A stretch of DNA of 64,000 nucleotides from assembly GCA_035443185.1 (NCBI GenBank), contig DAORRV010000001.1, positions 43,993 through 107,992 on the forward strand, given 5' to 3'. Every line of letters starts with the position of its first letter. Position 1 is the first letter of the stretch. The notes under the pieces were generated by a model. It worked only from the letters and a program-made list of their open reading frames with translations. It ran no database searches and had not been told where the DNA came from. Both the position numbers and the translations under genes were made by a program. The DNA comes from UBA2330 sp035443185. GTDB lineage: Bacteria; Bacteroidota; Ignavibacteria; Tepidaquicellales; Tepidaquicellaceae. Of this stretch, positions 53,676-62,841 are shown in pieces.

Positions 53676-53703
53676 GAATAGACTTTTGTTTTTTCTTCTA
53701 TTC
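53676..53703 (-). terminator. Terminator between rpsI and rpsB
   Basis: On the minus strand GAATAGA pairs with TCTATTC around a 14-base loop, followed by TTTTTT. It should end rplM-rpsI transcripts, with rpsB read from its own promoter or by readthrough. A second hairpin (GTCCGC-AAAA-GCGGAT on the minus strand) lies just upstream in that direction. Confidence 0.6.
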
Positions 53704-53836
53704 CCGTCATCTCTCATTTTACATCCGCTTTTGCGGACACAGGTAAAACAAGATCAGGGAATATGTATTTTTAAATAATGTTAATGTAAACTTTTTTACA
53801 GCATTGAAAAATATTTCTCCGAAAGAAGTATTTCTA

Positions 53837-54229
53837 TTATCTTTTAGAGAACTGGAATTTCTTTCTCGCTTTTGGCTGTCCGCATTTTTTTCTTTCTACA
53901 GCTCTCGGGTCACGTGTCATAAGTCCTGCTTTTCTCAATGGACTTTTTAATTCACCGTTAGTTTCTACCAAAGCTCTTGCGATACCAAGTTTGATTGCAC
54001 CTGCCTGTCCGGTAAATCCGCCACCGTTAACGTTAACCTGTGCGTCGAATGTTCCGGTAGTTCCTGTCACCTCAAATGGCTGTAAGATCTCTGTGTAGAG
54101 ATTTTCAGTTTTGAAATATTTATTAGCTTCAAGTTTATTGATGCTGATAACTCCGCTGCCGGGTGTTAAAATTACGCGGGCAGTTGATGTTTTTCTTCTG
54201 CCGATCTTTAATGTTGAGTTTGAACTCAT
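53837..54229 (-). CDS. rpsI: 30S ribosomal protein S9
   Basis: The 130-residue protein has GRRKTSTARVILTPGSGVISIN, VNGGGFTGQAGAIKLGIARALV and the universal C-terminus ERKKCGQPKARKKFQFSKR, whose terminal Arg contacts P-site tRNA. It follows rplM by 45 bases, the conserved L13-S9 pair. Confidence 0.97.
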   Translation of the reverse strand: MSSNSTLKIGRRKTSTARVILTPGSGVISINKLEANKYFKTENLYTEILQPFEVTGTTGTFDAQVNVNGGGFTGQAGAIKLGIARALVETNGELKSPLRKAGLMTRDPRAVERKKCGQPKARKKFQFSKR

Positions 54230-54274
54230 TTATTTGTGTATGTATTAAATAAAATATTTTTAAAATCTGTAAAA

Positions 54275-54736
54275 CTAACTTCTAATTTCAAGTACTTCAG
54301 GATTCTGAGCTGAGTGCGGATGCTCGGTACCGGCATATACTTTAAGTTTGTTTATGAGTTTGTTTCCAAGTTTAGTTTTTGGAAGCATTCTTTTCACTGC
54401 AAGTCTTATGACTCTGTCAGGATGTTTCTGCATCATTTCATTGAAAGTTCTTTTCTTCTGACCGCCCGGATATAGTGAGTGTGTAAAATAAACTTTTTGC
54501 TCTGCTCTCTTGGCTGCGATCTTGATTTTATCTGCATTCAATACTACTACCCAGTCGCCTATATCGGCATTCGGAGTGTACTGCGGATTGTATTTGCCTC
54601 TGATTCTTTTTGCGACTTCACTTGCAAGTCTTCCGAGGATCTTTCCTTCTGCATCCACTACGTACCATTTGTGATCGTTTTCTGATTTAGTAGCGAATTT
54701 AGTGATCCTGTTTGTCTTTCTTATTCCTGATTTCAT
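54275..54736 (-). CDS. rplM: 50S ribosomal protein L13
   Basis: The 153-residue protein has the L13 landmarks: WYVVDAEGKILGRLASEVAKRIRGK, GDWVVVLNADKI, RAEQKVYFTHSLYPGGQKKR and AVKRMLPKTKLGNKLINKLKVY. It is the first gene of the minus-strand ribosomal run. Confidence 0.97.
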   Translation of the reverse strand: MKSGIRKTNRITKFATKSENDHKWYVVDAEGKILGRLASEVAKRIRGKYNPQYTPNADIGDWVVVLNADKIKIAAKRAEQKVYFTHSLYPGGQKKRTFNEMMQKHPDRVIRLAVKRMLPKTKLGNKLINKLKVYAGTEHPHSAQNPEVLEIRS

Positions 54737-55031
54737 ATTGATTTTTAATAAGCATTGAAATTACTATTATTACTTTAAATAATCAATGATATGATTAGTC
54801 TTATTCGGAGAAATTTTGAAATAAAGAAGAATAGATGTAGTTTTTAAAACTTAAGCCTTTTATGTAAATAGTGTAAAAAATTATTTAACATTATTAAATA
54901 CAATTCTTCCTAAGCATTATACATCGAACATTAAAAATTGAACATTAAAAACCATATACATGTGAGATGTTCATTCTTACCGGCAATGCTTAGTTTTGTT
55001 ATAATTAAAAAACTAAACAAAAGGAGATGTA

Positions 55032-56861
55032 ATGAATTTTCTAAAAACTTTCTTAAAACCCTCAACTGTACTTTTAATACTTATTGTTTTATTTCTATTT
55101 GCAAAAGGTTCATTTGCTCAGAACTTTGTAAAAGTAACTGATCCAAACAATCCCGTAGTGACTGAAGCTCTCAGCGGAAATTACTTCGGCACAAGCTGGG
55201 TGGATATAGACAATGACAGATTACTGGATCTTTTCATAAATAGAAAAGTGATCTTTAGAAATCTGGGTAACGGTAATTTTGTAAAAATCGAAACTGCTAT
55301 GGCAAATCAAAATACAAATATAGGAAACTCATGGTCAGATTATAACAATGACGGATTGCTCGACTGCTTTGTAACTTCAACAGGCGGACCTTTCTCCTAT
55401 TTATTTAAAAATGAGGGGAACGGTGTGATCAATAAAGTTCAGGCAGGAGACATCAGTGACTCACTAAACAACACCGGCTGGGGCTGCGCATGGGCTGATT
55501 ATAATAATGACGGATTTACTGATCTATTTATAGCTGCTGCAAACGGTTTCGGAAATGTATTTCATCCAAACAGATTTTTTAAAAATAACGGAGACGGCAG
55601 TTTTACAAAACTTGAAGTAGCCGGACTTACAGATACTCTCGCACCTTTTACAATTCCTATCTGGTCAGATTATGATCAGGACGGTGATATGGATCTCTTC
55701 ATCGGAAGTGGTCCGGGCGGATCGACTTCTACAGATTTTTTATATAAAAATATGCTGACTGAAACAGGTACATCTGATCTTGTAAGATTAATGACTTCGC
55801 CGATGGCAACTGACCAACTCGATGGTCAGGTCTGGAACTGGATAGATTACGATAACGACGGTGACCTCGATGGATTCATAACTAACTATGCAAACAATGT
55901 TCCGAATAATCTCTACAGAAATAATAATGGTGTTTATGAAAAAATGCTGGCTGCACAGGTTGGAAATATTGTATCTGATATTGGTTATTATCTTGCAAAT
56001 GTCTGGGGAGACTTTGATAACGACGGTGACCTCGATTGTTTTTTAACGCGTGACGTAGGTCAGCAGAGCCGGTATTATAATAATAACGGGAACGGTACTT
56101 TTACAAGAATGGATTCTCTTCAGGTGGTAACTCTTTCAGGAGGTAATTACGGAGCAACATCAGGTGATTATGATAATAACGGAACACTTGATCTCTTCGT
56201 GACCGGCAGTACAAATTCAAAAGGCCTTTTTAAAAATGAACTGAGTAACGGAAATAAATGGGTAAACATTAAATGTATAGGATCAGGTCCGTCTAATAAT
56301 TTATCCAATGCTGCAGCGATAGGAACGAGAGTTAAAGCAAAAGCAACCATTAACGGAATTGAAGTCTGGCAGCAGAGAGAAGTCTCGGCGCAGAATTCTT
56401 TTAATTCAATGAATATGCTAAACGTCCATATGGGTTTTGGAAATGCAGCAATAATAGATTCATTGATCATAATCTGGCCAAGAGGACTGAAAGAAGTATA
56501 TACTAAAGTCGGACTCGATGAATTTTATAATGCTGCTGAAGGACAGGGAATTGTCTCCGGAATTGTCTTAGAATCTCAGATACTTCCTGAAGGATTTTTA
56601 CTTGAACAGAATTATCCTAATCCGTTTAACCCGTCAACTAAAATAAAATTTTCAATACCTTCAGAAAATAAAAATTTATTGTTCACTCTGAAGATCTTTG
56701 ACATACTTGGTAAAGAAGTACAGACACTGTTTACAAAAAAAATATCTCCGGGAAGTTATTCTTATGAATTCAACGGGAATGGTCTGAGCAGCGGTGTATA
56801 TTTTTATAGACTGACTTCAATCGGATTTTCTCAGACCAGGAAAATGGTACTTGCAAAATAA
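55032..56861 (+). CDS. Secreted VCBS-repeat and ASPIC/UnbV protein with T9SS sorting domain
   Basis: The 609-residue protein has a signal peptide (to about GSFAQ). Seven VCBS-type Ca-binding repeats follow (DIDNDRLLDLF, DYNNDGLLDCF, DYNNDGFTDLF, DYDQDGDMDLF, DYDNDGDLDGF, DFDNDGDLDCF, DYDNNGTLDLF). An ASPIC/UnbV domain comes next (WVNIKCIGSGPSNNLSNAAA, GFGNAAIIDSLIIIWPRG). The end is a type A T9SS sorting domain (EQNYPNPFNPSTKIKF, SGVYFYRLTS, KMVLAK). It starts after a clear AAAGGAG site. It should be a surface or secreted propeller protein; the ligand is unknown. Confidence 0.92.
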   Translation: MNFLKTFLKPSTVLLILIVLFLFAKGSFAQNFVKVTDPNNPVVTEALSGNYFGTSWVDIDNDRLLDLFINRKVIFRNLGNGNFVKIETAMANQNTNIGNSWSDYNNDGLLDCFVTSTGGPFSYLFKNEGNGVINKVQAGDISDSLNNTGWGCAWADYNNDGFTDLFIAAANGFGNVFHPNRFFKNNGDGSFTKLEVAGLTDTLAPFTIPIWSDYDQDGDMDLFIGSGPGGSTSTDFLYKNMLTETGTSDLVRLMTSPMATDQLDGQVWNWIDYDNDGDLDGFITNYANNVPNNLYRNNNGVYEKMLAAQVGNIVSDIGYYLANVWGDFDNDGDLDCFLTRDVGQQSRYYNNNGNGTFTRMDSLQVVTLSGGNYGATSGDYDNNGTLDLFVTGSTNSKGLFKNELSNGNKWVNIKCIGSGPSNNLSNAAAIGTRVKAKATINGIEVWQQREVSAQNSFNSMNMLNVHMGFGNAAIIDSLIIIWPRGLKEVYTKVGLDEFYNAAEGQGIVSGIVLESQILPEGFLLEQNYPNPFNPSTKIKFSIPSENKNLLFTLKIFDILGKEVQTLFTKKISPGSYSYEFNGNGLSSGVYFYRLTSIGFSQTRKMVLAK

Positions 56862-56904
56862 ACATTGAAAACCTGTACTTATGTTCAATCGCCTGATGGC
56901 TCAG

Positions 56905-56981
56905 AGATCCTAAAATTAAAAAATTTTAAGTAAAGAAATATTCTTATCAATACTCTGAGTCTTTGGGCCATTAAGTGATTA
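56905..56981. repeat. Possible diverged intergenic inverted repeat
   Basis: TGATGGCTCAGAG near 56905 is partly complementary to CTCTGAGTCTTTGGGCCATTA near 56956. The GAGTCTT/GG core recalls the MITE-like element at 27.5 kb. The assignment is weak. Confidence 0.3.
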
Positions 56982-57015
56982 GTTATTTTACTATCAAACA
57001 ATCAGGTGAAACAGA

Positions 57016-58266
57016 TCAATAATAACCGGTTTTAAATTTCCTTTTTTCCGAATACAATACTGCTTTATAACTGAAGTCATTTTTAAAAACATTTGGTTTT
57101 ACAAATTCACTTTCATTAAAAAAAGTAATATACTTTCTCACACGCCAGGTAAACTGATAACTCCCATTGTAAAATTCATTTCTTGAAAGATAACTAAGAT
57201 TAGTTTTTCTGTCAGAATTTACTACATAAATATTTAAAAGTGGATTTTCGCTTCTGAATTCTATAACATAAATGCCGGTTCCTGAGCCAAGTGAATAAGA
57301 GAAATTTGTTTTACCGTTAGCACCAAGATAATTATCGGATGGAGTAAATAATTCAGGAGGGGATTCAGGATAGAGCTTTAGATCAGCTCCGGGTGATACA
57401 TAATTTAATCCCGTGTAACCGGATCCGTTGTTATACAAACCGCTTCCTCTTAATAATATTTTATTTGTAATTGATACTTTGTCCGGTACCCAGACTTGCG
57501 TTTTTTCGTTACCTGATGAATTTTCACTAAACTTAATTCCTGAGTTTAAATTGTAATTGAAAAAAAACAGCGACACATCAAATTCAGTTTTAAGATTTTT
57601 TTCAGTAGGCTGATAAACATTTACAAATGAAGTAATAAGCGCGTTTCCCTTTTTTTTACTCACTGTCACTTTTTTATCAACGTCATTTCTGTGAATACTA
57701 ACCTTTGTAAATTTTAAAGTCTGAAATCCTTTCTCATCCTTTAATAAATAAACTACCTGTCCATTAATATAATTTTCAGAAACCGGCCATACTACATGAA
57801 TTTTAATTGTTGAATCGCCTGCAACTGCAGTAGCTTCTTTACACTCAAATGTTTCTGTACTTATAAGCTTGACTACTGCGCTGCCTCCATCGGGAATTTT
57901 AGGGAAGGAAATGTTTAACGCGACATAGTTTGAAAATTTATTTTCAAGATCACCGAATAGCACAAGTTCCGGATTGTTAATGGCTAAATTTTTGTATATC
58001 ACAGCAGTAGCAGAAGTTTTTTCAGCAATTGTTACATTATATGGAAAACTTATATTTGGAATAGAAAATTTTCCGGAGTTATCAGTAGTGACTTCTGCAT
58101 TTCCAATATTTACTTTTACTTTAGGAACAGGAAACCTTCTTTCATCCACTACACGCCCGCTGATAAATGCATTTATATCATTCGAATTCCTGCTGTAAAT
58201 TTCTTTATTCTCTGATAATGGAGTTAATACTATAATTAAAAATATTATCCGTAATATATTGTTCAT
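57016..58266 (-). CDS. Secreted protein with carboxypeptidase-regulatory-like domain
   Basis: The 416-residue protein has an N-terminal signal (IIFLIIVLTPLSENKEIYS). Its first domain (residues 30-110: AFISGRVVDERRFPVPKVKVNIG, TDNSGKFSIPNISFPYNVTIAE) matches the carboxypeptidase regulatory-like beta-sandwich common in surface proteins. The remaining 300 residues are beta-rich and unrecognised, with no T9SS or dockerin-like tail. It starts 48 bases after the TPR-like gene in the same direction and is probably co-transcribed with it. Confidence 0.6.
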   Translation of the reverse strand: MNNILRIIFLIIVLTPLSENKEIYSRNSNDINAFISGRVVDERRFPVPKVKVNIGNAEVTTDNSGKFSIPNISFPYNVTIAEKTSATAVIYKNLAINNPELVLFGDLENKFSNYVALNISFPKIPDGGSAVVKLISTETFECKEATAVAGDSTIKIHVVWPVSENYINGQVVYLLKDEKGFQTLKFTKVSIHRNDVDKKVTVSKKKGNALITSFVNVYQPTEKNLKTEFDVSLFFFNYNLNSGIKFSENSSGNEKTQVWVPDKVSITNKILLRGSGLYNNGSGYTGLNYVSPGADLKLYPESPPELFTPSDNYLGANGKTNFSYSLGSGTGIYVIEFRSENPLLNIYVVNSDRKTNLSYLSRNEFYNGSYQFTWRVRKYITFFNESEFVKPNVFKNDFSYKAVLYSEKRKFKTGYY

Positions 58267-58314
58267 TATATAATTTTAATTAAAATAGAATTTTAATAAT
58301 ATAAATTGTTAAAA

Positions 58315-59763
58315 TTAATTTTCTAATCTGATGAGCTCAACCTGTTCTTCAAGCCATTTTTTTTCTGTAAATTCCGTACAGTCATATATTTTCTTCTTAA
58401 GGTTTTCAAGTTCGTGTAAATGATCTGAATCGTTTTTGATCTTGTAAAGTTTAACCAATAATGACAGAAAATTTGCAAGTTGTTTTTTATTGTCTTCCTG
58501 TAAATTTTTATTTCTTAAAATGTATTTTTTTGAACTCTCAATTAATGAATTGAACTGTACAGTGTTATTACAATAGTAATGAATTTTCAAAAGTAAAATA
58601 TTCATTTTTGTCCTGTCTTTTACATTTTCAGGAAGCACTTTTGAAAGAAAGCTAAGTGAATTGTCAGTATCACCTTTACGGTAAAACAATTCAGCCATAC
58701 AAAAATTAAATGAAGATTCCTTGTAATCCGGATGTACAATTTTTTTGTATTTTAAAATAAATTTTTCTGCCCAATCAAATCTTTTCATTTCTAATGCATT
58801 AACAGCAATTGATTCATAAAAATAATGCGGCATGAAATCATTCCCTTCAAAGTAAGCACCTGATTTGAGCAAATGTTCATTTATAATAAATTTCTCTTTA
58901 ATAAAAGAATAATTTCCCTTCGAGATCTGATCGCTGCTGTAATTTATAAGAACAACAAAAATATTTTTTCTGTCTGTTAAAGTTAGAATCCTGTAATGCC
59001 TGAGAAGTAATTTTTTTAATTCATCAAAATAAATTCTCTCATCTGTTTTATACAGCATCACGCAATTGTAAAAGATATTTATATATGGAATTTCTTTATA
59101 AAGTGTAAAATTGTTTCTGAGGTATTCAATAACAGCATCAAACAATTCGTAATTAAAATTATAATCATAAGTGAACTTAGACTGATTCAGTAAAATTGCA
59201 TAAAGTTTTGTAAACTCTGTTAAATAATAAACGTGAAGACTGTCAGACTGATTTTTAAGATTGTCTTCTTTGAAAAGCATTTTACTCGAACTTACAACAT
59301 GGTTCCTTCGCCATTCATCCTCCAGTAAAAATTTATTTTGAAAATATATTTCATCCCTGGCATTATCAGCATTTAATATCTTATCTGCTCTTTTAAAATT
59401 TGATTTAAAAAGAGAGATTTGTTTTCTGTTTGTCAGCTCTTTTAAAAGAAGGTACTGTCCGTAAAATTTTTCATTTTCAAAATGTTTTAACTTTACAAAA
59501 TTCTCTGTCAGCTTAAGTAAATCAGAAACTGTATTTCTAAACAATGTTTCACTGAATTTCTTCCCGGAAAATATTTTTGAAAAAACAATTCTCCTTTCTA
59601 AATTTTTTTCACTAAAAACCGGATAGATCCTTTTTAGATAATTGTAAAAATTTATCATAACTTTTTCTCTGTTATGATAAGGAGAATTTACAAACATACC
59701 AAACTCACGAAATTCAGTCTTAGTAAAGGTTTCGATCAAATTTATCAGTTTGCTGTCTTTCAA
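58315..59763 (-). CDS. Large helical protein of unknown function, TPR-like
   Basis: The 482-residue protein has no signal peptide and is rich in Lys, Asn, Phe and Tyr. Its N-terminus (LINLIETFTKTEFREFGMFVNSPYHNR) looks conserved, and the rest is built of helical pairs (LEMKRFDWAEKFILKYKKI, YRKGDTDNSLSFLSKVLPE) like degenerate TPRs. It is probably a cytoplasmic scaffold or regulator. I cannot name the family or give a function. Confidence 0.6.
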   Translation of the reverse strand: MKDSKLINLIETFTKTEFREFGMFVNSPYHNREKVMINFYNYLKRIYPVFSEKNLERRIVFSKIFSGKKFSETLFRNTVSDLLKLTENFVKLKHFENEKFYGQYLLLKELTNRKQISLFKSNFKRADKILNADNARDEIYFQNKFLLEDEWRRNHVVSSSKMLFKEDNLKNQSDSLHVYYLTEFTKLYAILLNQSKFTYDYNFNYELFDAVIEYLRNNFTLYKEIPYINIFYNCVMLYKTDERIYFDELKKLLLRHYRILTLTDRKNIFVVLINYSSDQISKGNYSFIKEKFIINEHLLKSGAYFEGNDFMPHYFYESIAVNALEMKRFDWAEKFILKYKKIVHPDYKESSFNFCMAELFYRKGDTDNSLSFLSKVLPENVKDRTKMNILLLKIHYYCNNTVQFNSLIESSKKYILRNKNLQEDNKKQLANFLSLLVKLYKIKNDSDHLHELENLKKKIYDCTEFTEKKWLEEQVELIRLEN

Positions 59764-59872
59764 AATTTTACATTTGTTATTAAGAAATTTGCACCTGTTT
59801 CATCCTACATTCAATGAAAATTGTCTTTTTGAACTTAGGTGAAAAACATTTAAGTTTGTATTAGAATTATTT

Positions 59873-59927
59873 CCTGTGAGAAGAAAATAAAATTAATCCA
59901 TTCGAAACGATTATCCTTTCTCACAGG
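59873..59927. repeat. Inverted repeat in the divergent promoter region, first hairpin
   Basis: CCTGTGAGAA (59873-59882) pairs perfectly with TTCTCACAGG (59918-59927) around a 35-base loop. CCTGTGAGAAG also occurs near 53612 in the rpsB leader. Confidence 0.7.
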
Positions 59928-59935
59928 TCAGGTAA

Positions 59936-59968
59936 AAGTCCTCTTAATCTCATTTATAAAGAGGACTT
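59936..59968. repeat. Inverted repeat in the divergent promoter region, second hairpin
   Basis: AAGTCCTCTT (59936-59945) pairs perfectly with AAGAGGACTT (59959-59968). The outer bases CAGGT and ACCTG extend the stem after a small mismatch. There is no strong T-run, so it is not an ordinary terminator. It lies about 65 bases upstream of the LamG gene. Confidence 0.75.
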
Positions 59969-60032
59969 AAAACCTGAAAAATCCAAAAACAATTATAGAA
60001 ATAAAATTATTCAAAATAAACTCTTTAATATT

Positions 60033-62465
60033 ATGAAAAATCTGTTTTCAACTTCGATGGTGTTTTTTACATTAATCAGCAATTTGTTTTTATCAGGAAA
60101 TGCTGATGCACAGATGTTCTGGAATAAAGCATCTGAATTTATTGCTTCAGATTCATCTCACGTTGCAGTTCCAGACAGTCCGTCACTGGACCTAACCGGA
60201 AATTTCACTTTAGAATGCTGGGTAAATCCTGATAGTTCAGTACATCCGTTCAGTCAGATACTTATTCAGAAAAGAACTCCTTCTACAAGCTCAACAGGAT
60301 ATGCTTTATATCTGCAACAGGGAAAGGTGACTATTACGATAAATAATAATATCGGTCTGATCGGAAAAACTGTGATTCAAAATAATAAATGGACTCATAT
60401 AGCAGGAAGATTTATAGTAGCTACCGGTACATTTTCAGTTTATATAAATGGCGTACTGGATACTTCAGTCGCTAAACCCGGAAATACTCCGGCAGTAAAT
60501 AATGATTCAGTGATAACCGGTATTGGCAGAGGAATAGGCGGAATATTCTCCGGAAAGATAGATAATATCAGGATCTGGAACAGAGGACTAACTGCTGCAG
60601 AAATTTTTATGTATCGTTATACTACTCTTGGAGTAAATACGGGAATATATAACGGACTGGTATTGTCACTTCCATTTCAAAAAGAAGAATCTACATCTCC
60701 GGTATTTTCTGTAAATGATTATTCAGGAGCGGGCAATAATGGCTTTGCAAGAAATCTGACTTCGTTTGATATGAGTAATGAACTTTCACAAATTGTTACA
60801 TACAATGAAAGTGCAGAGTTTGACGGAAACGATGACTATTTATCAGCATCATCAAATACGGCATTGTCACCTGTTCAATCAGTTACTTTAGAAGCTTGGA
60901 TTTATCCCAAATCTGTTTCCAACTCTGTAATTATACATAAAGGATCTGATAACGGAGCAGTGACAAATTTCAGATTAGGAATTGAGAATAGAAAACTTTA
61001 TGCAGGCATAAAACAGAATTTTAATTTTATTTCAAATGATACTATTGGTGTTAATAAATGGAGTCATGTTGCATTTACATATTCAGGAATTACAGGTAAG
61101 TACTGTTTTTATCTGAATGGAAAAATGATTATAGATAGTACTAACATCATTGGTCTGATCTCAAGCTCTTCAGATTCACTTTATATTGGCGGTTCGGTTT
61201 CACTTCCGGATTTTAATGGCTTCATAGACGAGGTAAGAATTACCGAAGATGAAAAAACAAATTCTGAAATTACAGAAAACATTTTCAGATCAGTGGATAA
61301 ATCCAATGAAAGTATTTATGATGATGTTGTATATAATCTCGACGGACTTAATCTTTCCAATACCGGACAGGGAACTAAACTTAACTTCAGAAACAACGCT
61401 GCATTTTCTCATCCAGCTGCCAATACTTTGAAACCTGTTTCACCATGTCTCAGATCAGGTGCAAATTATTTTCAGGGGTCATTTAATTTAAGTAAGACTG
61501 ATCTCAGGATTCCGTTTTCTGGAGACGCCGGAATATCTGAAGATGAAATTGAAATTTATGAAAATATACCGATCACTGACGTTAATGTTTTTGTAGCAAT
61601 GAACCATGAAAATATGAATAATATCAGAATATTATTAACTGCACCAAATAATCAGTATGCTTTGCTTTATAATGAAAGTTATAACGCAGGAGTTGATGAA
61701 AATCTCATAACTGTATTTGATGATCAGGGAGCTCTGCCTAATTCAAATACTTACACATCTTTTTCTCCTTCCATTCAGGGAAATGTAAATTTAAATTCCG
61801 CATTTACCGGGAATACAAAAGGCACATGGAAGCTCACGATATTTGATGACACAGGTACTGACACGGGCAGGCTTTATTGCTGGGGGATCAGGTTCAATAA
61901 TAAAACTGCTTCAGAAAATATTCTTGAAACAAGTTTACATATAGAAGGATTTTATAATGAAGCTGCAAATAATACAATTAGAGATACAATTACATATAAT
62001 CTTAGAAAATTTAATTCACCTTATAATATTATTGAATCCAAAAAATTCTATCTTCCTTTGAATAATCTGTCATATGTAAGTTTCAATAATGTTGTTGAAG
62101 CTGCACCTTATTATATTGAAGCTGTCCACAGAAATTCGATTGGAGTATGGAGTGCATCTGATGTTACATTCAGTCCATTTTCACATCTTGCGACTCATAA
62201 ATTTGTAAGTTTACAATCTTCTGCATATGGAAATAATCAAATAAAAATAGATACATCTCCTTTGAGATTTGGATTATACAGTGGTGATGTGAATCAGGAC
62301 GGAGTTATAGATATTGCTGATGGCAGTCTTATAGACAACGACAGTTTTAATTTTGCCACCGGCTATATACCTTCTGATACAAACGGTGACAATATTACTG
62401 ATTTGTCGGACGGAGTATATGCTGATAATAATGGATTTAATTTTATTACAAAGATTACGCCTTAA
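60033..62465 (+). CDS. Secreted LamG and P-domain protein with dockerin-like C-terminal module
   Basis: The 810-residue protein has a signal peptide (to about NADAQ). Two LamG/concanavalin-like domains follow (about 28-215: VPDSPSLDLTGNFTLECWVNP, GKIDNIRIWNRGLTAAEI; about 260-430: TALSPVQSVTLEAWIYP, GFIDEVRITED). A proprotein-convertase P-domain is next (about 485-630: ITDVNVFVAMNHENMNNIRILL, KGTWKLTIFDDTG). The shared module closes it (HIEGFYN, SIGVWSAS, SAYGNNQIK, SGDVNQDGVIDIADGSLIDND, DTNGDNITDLSDG, ending FITKITP). It is probably a carbohydrate- or surface-binding protein. A very strong terminator follows. Confidence 0.88.
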   Translation: MKNLFSTSMVFFTLISNLFLSGNADAQMFWNKASEFIASDSSHVAVPDSPSLDLTGNFTLECWVNPDSSVHPFSQILIQKRTPSTSSTGYALYLQQGKVTITINNNIGLIGKTVIQNNKWTHIAGRFIVATGTFSVYINGVLDTSVAKPGNTPAVNNDSVITGIGRGIGGIFSGKIDNIRIWNRGLTAAEIFMYRYTTLGVNTGIYNGLVLSLPFQKEESTSPVFSVNDYSGAGNNGFARNLTSFDMSNELSQIVTYNESAEFDGNDDYLSASSNTALSPVQSVTLEAWIYPKSVSNSVIIHKGSDNGAVTNFRLGIENRKLYAGIKQNFNFISNDTIGVNKWSHVAFTYSGITGKYCFYLNGKMIIDSTNIIGLISSSSDSLYIGGSVSLPDFNGFIDEVRITEDEKTNSEITENIFRSVDKSNESIYDDVVYNLDGLNLSNTGQGTKLNFRNNAAFSHPAANTLKPVSPCLRSGANYFQGSFNLSKTDLRIPFSGDAGISEDEIEIYENIPITDVNVFVAMNHENMNNIRILLTAPNNQYALLYNESYNAGVDENLITVFDDQGALPNSNTYTSFSPSIQGNVNLNSAFTGNTKGTWKLTIFDDTGTDTGRLYCWGIRFNNKTASENILETSLHIEGFYNEAANNTIRDTITYNLRKFNSPYNIIESKKFYLPLNNLSYVSFNNVVEAAPYYIEAVHRNSIGVWSASDVTFSPFSHLATHKFVSLQSSAYGNNQIKIDTSPLRFGLYSGDVNQDGVIDIADGSLIDNDSFNFATGYIPSDTNGDNITDLSDGVYADNNGFNFITKITP

Positions 62466-62494
62466 AAAATTTAATTTTATAGTAATAAGTTTTG

Positions 62495-62531
62495 ATGAGT
62501 TACTTTATTGGTCTCGGATAAAGTAACTCAT
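62495..62531 (+). terminator. Strong rho-independent terminator of the LamG gene
   Basis: ATGAGTTACTTTAT (62495-62508) and ATAAAGTAACTCAT (62518-62531) are perfect 14-base arms around a 9-base loop, followed by TCTTATTTTT. Confidence 0.92.
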
Positions 62532-62841
62532 TCTTATTTTTCAAAAAATAATTCCTTCCATATTATACATTTTTCAGTTTAAAAATTTATTGTAAGCAGT
62601 GATATTCTTGACACTGAATATTTTTTGGACGTACATTCAGAATTTTATCTCATCAGCGAAGTGAATTTGTTTATAGTTTTTTTTATTCCTTTGAATTATT
62701 TTATCAATTATTATCGATAAACGTTTTTTGTAAATAGATTTATTGAATCAGATAAAGTATAATATTCGAAAAGACCTTCAAATATGTGACTCTGATACGA
62801 ATTAATTTTAATACATAAAATTCTTTTTTTAAGAAAAATAT
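62532..62841. other. Intergenic stretch upstream of the ion-channel gene
   Basis: About 310 AT-rich bases with no gene that I can support. TTATCGATAA near 62713 is a short perfect palindrome. No good promoter match was found by eye. Confidence 0.5.
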
